Below are positions 17,801 through 24,095 of a stretch of 32,237 nucleotides of DNA, piece by piece; positions within the stretch are counted from its first letter, which is position 1; every line of letters starts with the position of its first letter. Made by a program: the position numbers and the translations under genes. The notes beneath the pieces were generated by a model. It was not told the origin of the DNA. It saw nothing but the letters and a program-made list of their open reading frames with translations, and did not search any database. The DNA comes from JBBATK01 sp046297095 (lineage in GTDB: Bacteria; Bacteroidota; Ignavibacteria; Kapaibacteriales; NICIL-2), in assembly GCA_046297095.1 (NCBI GenBank), contig JBKCNS010000014.1, forward strand, positions 1 to 32,237, in the 5' to 3' direction.

Positions 17801-19653
17801 GTAAAGTACCCGGTCGCGTAGATCCCGCCTGAATTGTCAGTGGCAACGGCGGCACAACCCTCGTCACCCGATCCGCCTGCTGTTTGTATCCACACAAGAT
17901 TTCCATCCGTGTCGAATCTTCCTACAAATGCGTCACGTCCTCCGTACGAGGGAAAGGGCTTGGTTGAATTGCTGACCTTCAGGGTGTCGGAGAAAATTCC
18001 TGCGATATTGACAAAATTCTGGCTCGCATCGAGGGCTATAGACCTGCAGGTGTCCAGCAGAGTGCCGCCCAATGAGCGGGTCCACAAATAGCTCGGCGCC
18101 GGTTGTGCGGTCATGCGGATACGCAGCTTTTTACCACGTATAGCCGGATACCATTTGTACGACAAGCCTGTGGCATTCTGCTTGAGTAGCTGCCATGTGG
18201 GGTTGGGTGCATCGCCATCAAGAGCATAGAAAATATTGATACTCTGTTTGGGGTCTACTCCAGCCCAACGAATATTCACCGTGTCGCAGGTGGAATACAA
18301 CTCACCACCATTTGGCGATACCACCTGTACCGTAGATAACCCGCCAAACAAACTTACCGTGGGGGGACATGGAGATCCGCTCACTATAAGAGAAGCCTGC
18401 CTATATGCTTTCTGGCCACCTTGCGTGAATTGTATGGTGACGTCGCGTGTTTGACCAATCTTAATTGTATCCGGCAAGCTTCTTCCACCGCCATAGCTGA
18501 GCACCGTAAAAAAGCCGGATGGAGTGGGCGTTAACGCCGTTACGATAAGGGGTGCATTTTCTGCTTTGATAGTTACTGTTTGTGTGGTTGAGCCGCCGGG
18601 TGCAGGATCGCCGAAAAACAACGATGATGAGGACACGGAAATATTCGCTACCGAACTGAGGGGAGCAATGTACTGCGGTTCGGATGTGATAGGAGGATTG
18701 GTTCGTTTGAACGTCACGGACAGCTCGCGTATGCGGCCGGATTGATTACACGAATAGGGAGCGGTCCATTCAAGAAAACAATTTTGCTTGATTTCTGTTT
18801 CCAACGCAATCAAACGATAGATAGCAATAAGGTCTTCCTTCGTGTTCGCCTCGAAGGCTTTGCCACCGGTGCGTTGCGCAATGGTCTGAAGCTCTTTGTT
18901 CATCTTCGTACCAATGGTGATCGCGTAGAACTGTATACTCTGTCTGTTGCAAAGTTTTGTGATGGAATCGGTAAGCGGTTCTTTATCCGGCTGACCGTCC
19001 GTAAGAAAAATCACAATGCGGCGCACACCGGGACGCTGACCTGCCAATAGCTTTATGGCACCGAACGATGTATCGAGCATCGGTGGGTTGTAGTTCGTAC
19101 CACCCTGTGGACGGAGTTTTGAAATCACGTCAACAAGGGGTGGAGCCGTTGTTCTGAACGGGCTCTCGAATGTGGGCAGGGTGCCAAACGAGATTACGGC
19201 TACTTCCGATGGCGGATTAAACTTAAAGGTGTTTACGAATGTGTTCGCTCCCGATATAACCCAGTCCATACGGGTGGCCTTGGTTGCGGTATCCACGATG
19301 GTCTCCATCGAACCACTGCGGTCCAGGATAAGTACAACATTTGCAGCAGGCTCAACTGCGGTGTCTTTGCAGTCGATAGAAAGCGAGCCCTGCATGGAAA
19401 TGCCATTCTCACGTACATCAAATTCGTTGTTCGAGAAATTCCGCAGCTCTTTGCCTGCTGCATCCAGTGCAACAAATCGAGCGCGCATCCGCGGGAAGTT
19501 TGTGTCGTCTATTCCGTAGACTGTAAAGTACTGTGCCTGCACATGAGGAACCATGTGGATGAGCGAAAACACGAGTGCCGCGATGTACAGCCGCACAGAG
19601 CTATTGGATTGATATGATCTCACGAGAAACCCCTTGTAAGTATAGACCGTCAT
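14896..19653 (-). CDS. Giant secreted VWA-domain protein with T9SS sorting domain (paralogue B)
   Basis: A 1585-aa exported protein if started at ATG 19653. The better start may be GTG 19623, which has AAGGGG six bases upstream and gives a more ordinary signal peptide (core LYIAALVFSLIHMV, cut VQA-Q). The conserved opening (residues ~42-98) matches paralogue A. The VWA domain (~105-295) has MIDAS residues D111, S113, S115, T186 and D219. Next are an anchor-D-like module (~335-435), a SPNGGE Ig-like module (~445-515), an SBBP/propeller-like region (~525-770), several Cys-containing anchor-D-like modules (~790-1400), a possible cohesin-like beta module and a typical T9SS type-A tail (MSPNPVTNGTVHLDYG...TSGVYVVRMN). 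It lies 34 nt after an exported LD-carboxypeptidase, possibly co-transcribed. Function is inferred only: surface adhesion or matrix protein. Confidence 0.87.
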   Translation of the reverse strand: MTVYTYKGFLVRSYQSNSSVRLYIAALVFSLIHMVPHVQAQYFTVYGIDDTNFPRMRARFVALDAAGKELRNFSNNEFDVRENGISMQGSLSIDCKDTAVEPAANVVLILDRSGSMETIVDTATKATRMDWVISGANTFVNTFKFNPPSEVAVISFGTLPTFESPFRTTAPPLVDVISKLRPQGGTNYNPPMLDTSFGAIKLLAGQRPGVRRIVIFLTDGQPDKEPLTDSITKLCNRQSIQFYAITIGTKMNKELQTIAQRTGGKAFEANTKEDLIAIYRLIALETEIKQNCFLEWTAPYSCNQSGRIRELSVTFKRTNPPITSEPQYIAPLSSVANISVSSSSLFFGDPAPGGSTTQTVTIKAENAPLIVTALTPTPSGFFTVLSYGGGRSLPDTIKIGQTRDVTIQFTQGGQKAYRQASLIVSGSPCPPTVSLFGGLSTVQVVSPNGGELYSTCDTVNIRWAGVDPKQSINIFYALDGDAPNPTWQLLKQNATGLSYKWYPAIRGKKLRIRMTAQPAPSYLWTRSLGGTLLDTCRSIALDASQNFVNIAGIFSDTLKVSNSTKPFPSYGGRDAFVGRFDTDGNLVWIQTAGGSGDEGCAAVATDNSGGIYATGYFTSKAVQFGSTQLLMPPLDQINFFVARYDATGNATWVRTGGGTTTSNGYAYADSISYEGDSIYVYGRFKNKLRINGYAASPGYLELNRAAGTTVPPYKFTASFDKSGNIGSLVEGYRTHKYTDSTESDKNGNLYDAGYFKGTQNNGGAAVNLTSRGDYDCFIRKFGGQPGSSDSSDAIFAVSSPQLSFKSTVLNCPTTSVGQSASATFSAELCNSGDIPLLIQNNGSIITGPHKEDFKLTTNYDGKVLYPGDCLPIEISFQPQTIDGARTATLQISSTCGPAAVVELQAVALPPCRFEPNSPYIGCQSVNLTKKVTDPCIIRNMAANDYGGTITLIGVNPDEFKVFLPKTGDTISFGKAPVPFTLQKNGACLAAEILFTPKGSGTRTAVLKFDVPFECGSVAQINLVGCGIAPQVKVDPVDFKLRRVRTTNRLTATISNPDSLDALVSKVSLAAADANFSIDPASIPTLPYNLQKGASFTVNIDYVPQSVGVHTNTINVDVAGNTTPLQGSVRGEGFIPSMISYDLDFAASPVNVPPPTKVMVIRNTSSNAPLQIKSVGAPDNPRFTYDRTPAADTVLAPGDSLQITVTLTPAAGANVGRVTISTDAAEGPSTSPKVDTVITLRGEGLQVDVDPQPAAFGDVLSCDSTQARTISITNNGVSAIDVTVGTSGDAAAFDVQPAPGTVNLTSGQKATFTVRFRGTAGNHSMDLEFTLPTGTVKRTFSANGISTAINVTANATPFQVNAKSNYPITISTAPLNGVKVNRIEFDVQLDINSVLFDADRFAALYASPVNGWTWTYSQSGTLSPIVRIVGTNAAGFTGGTETFNLPLWLLQVYVESVPITITWASSQEYPCLVPSITNGSILAKIACFAAGSRIELGSTSFAMVMSPNPVTNGTVHLDYGIGMSDVPCSIDLYTSLGEHVMNIKRGTLKSGVYSEDIDVSGITSGVYVVRMNAGPYTDSRMINISR

Positions 19654-19687
19654 TTCTATTCATGTTGAGTTCAATTTGCCGAAGCAA

Positions 19688-20776
19688 TTAGGCCACACTT
19701 GCTTCCAGCAAACTGAATGTTTTTGAAGAGCAGTCCACTTTGGCACGAACGCCAATAGGTAGTGTGAGCTTGCTCTTTATGTGACCGAATGGCAATCCCG
19801 AAAGAACGGGAACGTTCATTGTAGTAAATCTATTTTTAAAAACCTGTTTCAAACTGGGAGACATGGTAGGGGTGTGCGGTGAGCGGCGAATACCTTCGCA
19901 GCTTTTGAACACGCCAAGCACCACGCCGCGCACATCGTCGAACTTTCCGCTTAACCACAATTGAGTAAGCATTCGATCAATTCGATACGGCTCTTCGGCA
20001 ATGTCTTCCAGGAAGAAAATGGCTCCGCGAGTGTCGATCTCGAACGGTGTTCCCAAGGTGGAGCAAATCGTTGCCAAGTTGCCTCCCACAAGACGCGCCT
20101 CTGCACATCCGCCGTGCAGCACTTCCAAATCGTCGGAGGAATAGATCACTGTTGTTCCACTGCCTAGGTTTTCATCCAGAGAATTACCCATCGTTACCTG
20201 CACAAAAGAGCTTTTTGTGGTGTCGTCAAAAGAAGAAGAACACACCGGTCCGTGATACGTAACGATGCGGGAACGTTCGTAGATAGCCACAAGCAGTGCG
20301 GTGATATCGCTGTATCCCATAATGATTTTGGGATTAGCACGGATGGCTGCATAGTCGATGTCGGGCAGTATGCGTGAAACACCGTAACCGCCACGCGCGC
20401 AAATGATTGCGTCGATATCGGATCGCCGGGCAAATTCGTTGAACTCGTCGGCTCGAGCTTTGTCTGAAGCAGCAAGGTAGTTAGCCGTTGAGCCTACATG
20501 CTTTCCAAGCTCCAGATGAAAACCCTGATTACGGAGGAATTGGAAGCCGGACTCGAGTTCAGCTCTGTTTACACCACTGGCAGGTGCGGTAACGGCAATA
20601 GTACTGCCTTTTTTTAGTGAGGCAGGAAGTATCAGTTCGTCGGGGCGAATAAACGACCGACCGATCCTTCTCGATACCGAAGGAACGGAAGTGGGTGCCG
20701 TAGCACGAGCCATTACAGCCCCCGCCGACAGCAACATTGTAGCGCCAAGAAATGTTCTTCTGTTGTGCTTTTCCAT
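19688..20776 (-). CDS. Exported LD-carboxypeptidase, peptidase family S66
   Basis: A serine peptidase of the LdcA/MccF family, which cleaves the L,D bond of muropeptide tetrapeptides (LdcA) or related amide bonds (MccF). The catalytic triad is visible: Ser156 in GYSDIT, Glu257 in FFLEDI and His332 in LPFGH. ARGGYG at 127-132 is another family mark. The N-terminus (HNRRTFLGATMLLSAGAVMA) looks like a Tat or Sec signal with a twin Arg. Bacterial LdcA is usually cytoplasmic, so this copy would act outside the cytoplasm. An AAGG lies five bases before the ATG, and a TAnnTTTG promoter lies about 32 bp upstream. LdcA and MccF specificity cannot be separated here. Confidence 0.9.
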   Translation of the reverse strand: MEKHNRRTFLGATMLLSAGAVMARATAPTSVPSVSRRIGRSFIRPDELILPASLKKGSTIAVTAPASGVNRAELESGFQFLRNQGFHLELGKHVGSTANYLAASDKARADEFNEFARRSDIDAIICARGGYGVSRILPDIDYAAIRANPKIIMGYSDITALLVAIYERSRIVTYHGPVCSSSFDDTTKSSFVQVTMGNSLDENLGSGTTVIYSSDDLEVLHGGCAEARLVGGNLATICSTLGTPFEIDTRGAIFFLEDIAEEPYRIDRMLTQLWLSGKFDDVRGVVLGVFKSCEGIRRSPHTPTMSPSLKQVFKNRFTTMNVPVLSGLPFGHIKSKLTLPIGVRAKVDCSSKTFSLLEASVA

Positions 20777-20807
20777 TGAGCCTTTCTAGCCCGGGTTACG
20801 TCCGGTG

Positions 20808-20815
20808 CAAAGTTA
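20808..20815 (-). promoter_or_regulatory. TAnnTTTG -7 element of the LD-carboxypeptidase gene
   Basis: The minus strand reads TAACTTTG, an exact match to the Bacteroidota -7 consensus TAnnTTTG, with the expected start about 25 nt before the ATG. No clear TTTG -33 box is seen at 19 nt; that position is occupied by the GTCGCG palindrome. Confidence 0.5.
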
Positions 20816-20822
20816 ATTTACG

Positions 20823-20838
20823 GTCGCGTAACCGCGAC
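20823..20838. promoter_or_regulatory. GC-rich palindrome upstream of the -7 element
   Basis: GTCGCG-TAAC-CGCGAC is a perfect 6+4+6 inverted repeat lying where the -33 box of the LD-carboxypeptidase promoter would be, so it is a candidate operator. On the plus strand it is followed by AGCTTTTTT and could act as a terminator, but no plus-strand transcript is known upstream of it. Confidence 0.4.
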
Positions 20839-21025
20839 AGCTTTTTTCGTCTGAAGTCCGCATCAAATCAAGGTTTGCGGCTAATTCAACATGATTTTTT
20901 GTTCATCAAAAACAGTGCCACAAAAAGTCAGATCGTTCTGCTATGAACTCGAAGGGACGTTTTCTCGCAGTGCCTCGTTTTTGTGTTCTTCATGCTTTGA
21001 TTCTTTACGCATTCACCCGATGGTG

Positions 21026-21033
21026 TATATTTG
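21026..21033 (+). promoter_or_regulatory. TAnnTTTG -7 element of tRNA-Ser
   Basis: TATATTTG matches TAnnTTTG exactly and ends nine bases before the first base of the tRNA, the right distance for a start just upstream of the mature 5' end. Confidence 0.6.
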
Positions 21034-21042
21034 CAACTCTTC

Positions 21043-21129
21043 GGAAGGATGCAAGAGTGGCTTAATTGGCACGCCTGGAAAGCGTGTGTACCGGAAACGG
21101 TACCGAGAGTTCGAATCTCTCTCCTTCCG
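21043..21129 (+). tRNA. tRNA-Ser (anticodon GGA)
   Basis: An 87-nt cloverleaf with the long variable arm of class II tRNAs. The acceptor stem GGAAGGA (21043-21049) pairs with TCCTTCC (21122-21128). The anticodon stem CACGC/GCGTG frames the loop CTGGAAA, with anticodon GGA at 21077-21079. The T-arm contains GTTCGAATC. The discriminator is G (21129), as expected for tRNA-Ser. The CCA end is not encoded. Confidence 0.96.
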
Positions 21130-21201
21130 CTCCCTCGATAGTTTTTGATGATAGCGCGACTTCTGTTCGTCCCGCGTAGTTAGCGGACTCCGTACGCAGG
21201 G

Positions 21202-21219
21202 CGAAGCAACCATGCTTCG
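21202..21219 (+). other. Small perfect hairpin in the tRNA-Ser / lipoprotein gene gap
   Basis: CGAAGCA-ACCA-TGCTTCG forms a 7-bp stem with a 4-nt loop, 63 bp before the substrate-binding protein ATG. No T-run follows, so it is not an obvious terminator. It may be leader structure or part of a tRNA trailer. Confidence 0.35.
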
Positions 21220-21281
21220 GCGAAACAATTCAACGCCCGGCGGCCTTCAAAATCCCTGGATCCGCGTACACGAATTATCCT

Positions 21282-22529
21282 ATGATTCCCACCAAACTCC
21301 GATCCGCAGCCTTGTATGCAGTGGCGGCTTGCTTTTTTGTGCTGTTTTCTTCCTGCTCTTCAGATAGTTCCTCCGGCGAAAAACATCTGCGCTTCTGGCA
21401 CTTTTGGAGCGAACCCTCGCAGAAACAAGCTCTTCAGCAGTTGATTCAAGTATTTGAAAAACAAAATGGTTGCAAAGTAGATTGCACGGAACTTAGTTGG
21501 GGTGACGGTAAAACAAAGCTCATTGCCGCATTCAGTTCCCACACTGCTCCCGATGTTATGGAGTTCGGCTCGGATTGGGTGGCTCAGTTTTCGTCGTCCG
21601 GTGTGTTGGCGGACATGAATTCTATTCAGCCTGTGCGTATGGAGGGGTTTGCGCCATGGACCACCGCACCTTCGTACTGGCAGGGAAAAGTTTACAGCCT
21701 TCCCTGGGTGGTGGACACGCGTGTATTGTATGTGAACAAACAACTTCTGGAGAAAATCGGCGGTAGCACCGAGCCATCCACATGGATGGATGTGTTAAGC
21801 TCTGCCGAGAAGGTTGGCGGCTCTGAGGACGACCACGGCTTTGGTGCCAATGGCGCCGACGGTCATCGCCTCTATAAAAAAATACTTCCGTTTTTCTGGT
21901 CCTATGGGGGAGACGTTCTTGATAAGAATGGCGCTCCGGTACTTAATTCCGCGGCAAATATTGAAGCGTTGAGCATGTATGTTCAGCTATCACGTGCGGG
22001 CCTCATCGAAACGCAAAAGCAGTTGGACGGTCAGTTTGCTCAGGGTCATGTAGCGTACTGGAACTCCGGCGGCTGGCTAGCAGACAAAATCGGTAAGGAG
22101 AATCCTCTGCTTGATTACACCGTAATGCCCTTGCCCTCGGCAAAGCCGGGAATGCCCGGTATTTCCTTTGCCGGTGGCGAATACCTGGCAGTAAGCGAAG
22201 CATCCGAGCAGAAAAAGCTTGCTCTTGCGTTGATCACTTTTCTGACGGATGCCAAAAATGCTCTTGCGTTCTGCAAGCAGGTTACCGAAGCCGGATTTCC
22301 CGCTGCCACGGAGGGATTTCATGATTCCTACTTTGCTTCACATCCGATACGCCATGTATTTGCCGCGCAGCTTCAGCATGCGCGTATGACGCCCGTGCAT
22401 CCGCGTTGGCTGGAGATGGAGACGGTGATTGAGAATGCCGTAGTAGAGGCGTTGTACGGTCGTAAAGAACCGGCTGCGGCCTTAGGCGAAGCACAGGCTG
22501 AACTCCTGCATTTGACAGCCGCAAAGTGA
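21282..22529 (+). CDS. ABC transporter sugar-type substrate-binding lipoprotein
   Basis: A 415-aa periplasmic binding protein of the extracellular solute-binding family 1 (MalE/UgpB type). The signal peptide ends in a lipobox-like LFSSC with Cys25, followed by a Ser-rich tether. The mature part starts LRFWHFWSEPSQKQALQQLI and continues with DVMEFGSDWVAQFSSSG, YSLPWVVDTRVLYVNK and GHVAYWNSGGWLADK, all typical of this family. It most likely captures a sugar or oligosaccharide. No permease or ATPase gene is adjacent, so the partner transporter lies elsewhere. There is no clear Shine-Dalgarno. Its stop codon abuts the stop of the convergent acyltransferase gene with no intervening base. Confidence 0.88.
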   Translation: MIPTKLRSAALYAVAACFFVLFSSCSSDSSSGEKHLRFWHFWSEPSQKQALQQLIQVFEKQNGCKVDCTELSWGDGKTKLIAAFSSHTAPDVMEFGSDWVAQFSSSGVLADMNSIQPVRMEGFAPWTTAPSYWQGKVYSLPWVVDTRVLYVNKQLLEKIGGSTEPSTWMDVLSSAEKVGGSEDDHGFGANGADGHRLYKKILPFFWSYGGDVLDKNGAPVLNSAANIEALSMYVQLSRAGLIETQKQLDGQFAQGHVAYWNSGGWLADKIGKENPLLDYTVMPLPSAKPGMPGISFAGGEYLAVSEASEQKKLALALITFLTDAKNALAFCKQVTEAGFPAATEGFHDSYFASHPIRHVFAAQLQHARMTPVHPRWLEMETVIENAVVEALYGRKEPAAALGEAQAELLHLTAAK

Positions 22530-23702
22530 TTAGGCTTTTTCCGGCCTGCGCTGTTTGCCAAGAAAGTACTTTTCAAAACTCTGATGAGATAACCACGCTG
22601 TTGCGATAGTAATGGAACTCAATAGCAGGTGATAGAGTGCGCTTCCTACCACTCGATCAAGTTTGATCCACATCGAAAACAAGCTGTAACTCAGCGCGAA
22701 AGCAATGATGTTGTGGTACATGTAGATGCCATAGGAGAACTCTCCCAGCTTCTCCGACCATCGCCCTACCACTCCCCGGAACGACGGCGGCCGTAGAGCT
22801 ATGCAGTACATCACAAACGAAAACACCAACATGTCCAGCAGTGCCAGTGCGGTGTACGACTCCGTTATAGAATGCACCACGGGAATTGTTTGTGAGAGCC
22901 ATCCTTGAGCAAACACGCGCAGGGCGATAACGCCATAGGCAGTGTAGAGTAGCAAGGGAGGCAAGAGCATACCGAACGTTTGCCGTGATTGCCGCTCGCT
23001 AAAAGCCTTGCCTCTGCGCACTGCCAGTGCAGCGAGGCCGCCCGCAGCCATATTCTCGAACGATAGAATGGTAGTAAAACCGGCAAATGCTCCGTTGATC
23101 ACCTGAGTATCCACCAGAGTAAGCAAAACAAGTTTTATCAATATCACGCCGGTAAACACAAATCCGATGTACTTGATAAAAGTGTTCATCAGTGGCGCAA
23201 CAGCAAGGTAATACCACTCTTCCACGCCTATAGACCAAAGCGGACCAATCACAAACACATCATAGTAAATGTTCACAACGAAGGGCATCATTATCACGTA
23301 CCAACCAGCCATTGTCCATGGTTCGTAGGGAAGCACAGTGCTGATGCCCAGCAAGGGGAGCATGGCGGGAATCACGCCAATGCCCAAGATTACAAGCAGA
23401 ACATACAGAGGCAGTATGCGCATCGCTCTGCGCTGATAGAATAAAGCTACCGAGATTTTTCCGTTGCGATCGTATTCGCGCAGCAGCACAGTGGTGATCA
23501 GAAAACCACTGAGCACAAAGAAGAACGATACCGCCATGGCTCCGTTATGAAAAATACTCAAGTCACTAAACGAGGGCAGGCCGCGGTTGGCACGAATGGC
23601 TTCGCCATGCGCAAAGAGCACAAGCATTGCGGCTACAAATCGCGCTGTGTTAAGACCTGCAAAGTGAGAAGAGCTGCGGGTATCCGCTGTAGAGGTAGTC
23701 AT
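22530..23702 (-). CDS. Acyltransferase family 3 membrane protein
   Basis: A 390-aa integral membrane O-acyltransferase (OafA/NodX type). The diagnostic opening is LNTARFVAAMLVLFAHGEAI, including the family's conserved His, then GAMAVSFFFVLSGFLITTVL and YQRRAMRILPLYVLLVILG with the conserved Arg residues. About ten hydrophobic segments follow. Such enzymes add acetyl or similar groups to lipopolysaccharide, capsule, peptidoglycan or small molecules; the substrate cannot be told from sequence. There is no C-terminal SGNH domain. The gene is convergent with the substrate-binding lipoprotein. Confidence 0.9.
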   Translation of the reverse strand: MTTSTADTRSSSHFAGLNTARFVAAMLVLFAHGEAIRANRGLPSFSDLSIFHNGAMAVSFFFVLSGFLITTVLLREYDRNGKISVALFYQRRAMRILPLYVLLVILGIGVIPAMLPLLGISTVLPYEPWTMAGWYVIMMPFVVNIYYDVFVIGPLWSIGVEEWYYLAVAPLMNTFIKYIGFVFTGVILIKLVLLTLVDTQVINGAFAGFTTILSFENMAAGGLAALAVRRGKAFSERQSRQTFGMLLPPLLLYTAYGVIALRVFAQGWLSQTIPVVHSITESYTALALLDMLVFSFVMYCIALRPPSFRGVVGRWSEKLGEFSYGIYMYHNIIAFALSYSLFSMWIKLDRVVGSALYHLLLSSITIATAWLSHQSFEKYFLGKQRRPEKA

Positions 23703-23785
23703 AGCTGATTGTTACATCAGGTTATAGGCGGGGATGTTTGTTTCAAAAGGAACCTGCCGAAAACGAAAAACCGATATAAACGAAA

Positions 23786-23812
23786 AAAGTCTGCCGCGTT
23801 AGGGCAGACTTT
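23786..23812 (-). terminator. Rho-independent terminator after tRNA-Pro
   Basis: AAAGTCTGCC and GGCAGACTTT form a perfect 10-bp stem with a 7-nt loop. In the minus direction a six-T run follows, about 113 nt after the tRNA-Pro 3' end, so it terminates that transcript. On the plus strand only TTTA follows. Confidence 0.8.
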
Positions 23813-23855
23813 ATCATTCATACATCTCAAGTCTCGGAACAAGTACCTTTCGGAG

Positions 23856-23890
23856 TATCTCTGCGACTATCTCAACTACTATCTCTGCGA
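23856..23890. repeat. Pair of 11-bp direct repeats in the tRNA-Pro trailer
   Basis: TATCTCTGCGA occurs at 23856-23866 and again at 23880-23890. The stretch between them (ctatctcaactac) carries a further partial copy. It is non-coding and has no known role. Confidence 0.5.
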
Positions 23891-23924
23891 GATTCTCCAC
23901 GAGCATTGCGATGTGGTCTATTCG

Positions 23925-23998
23925 TCGGGGTGAGAGGATTTGAACCTCCGACCCCCTCGACCCGAACGAGGTGCTCTACCGGGCTGAGCCACACCCCG
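23925..23998 (-). tRNA. tRNA-Pro (anticodon CGG)
   Basis: A 74-nt cloverleaf on the minus strand. The acceptor stem CGGGGTG pairs with CACCCCG, with discriminator A at 23925. The anticodon stem CCTCG/CGAGG frames TTCGGGT, with anticodon CGG at plus positions 23962-23964. The T-arm has GGTTCAAATCC. The CCA end is not encoded. Confidence 0.96.
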
Positions 23999-24046
23999 AA
24001 TAGGCTGCGAAAATAGACATTCACGGGAGACTGGGCAAAGGTTATG

Positions 24047-24054
24047 TAGTTTTG
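24047..24054 (+). promoter_or_regulatory. TAnnTTTG -7 element of the membrane VWA gene
   Basis: TAGTTTTG matches TAnnTTTG, with about 35 nt to the ATG at 24096. It lies in the 97-bp gap shared with the divergent tRNA-Pro. On the opposite strand TAACCTTTG just beside it is a near match (one extra base) that could serve the tRNA. Confidence 0.45.
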
Positions 24055-24095
24055 TGCGTCGTTGTGCACGAATTGTTTGTGCGGCGAGTTGAATC

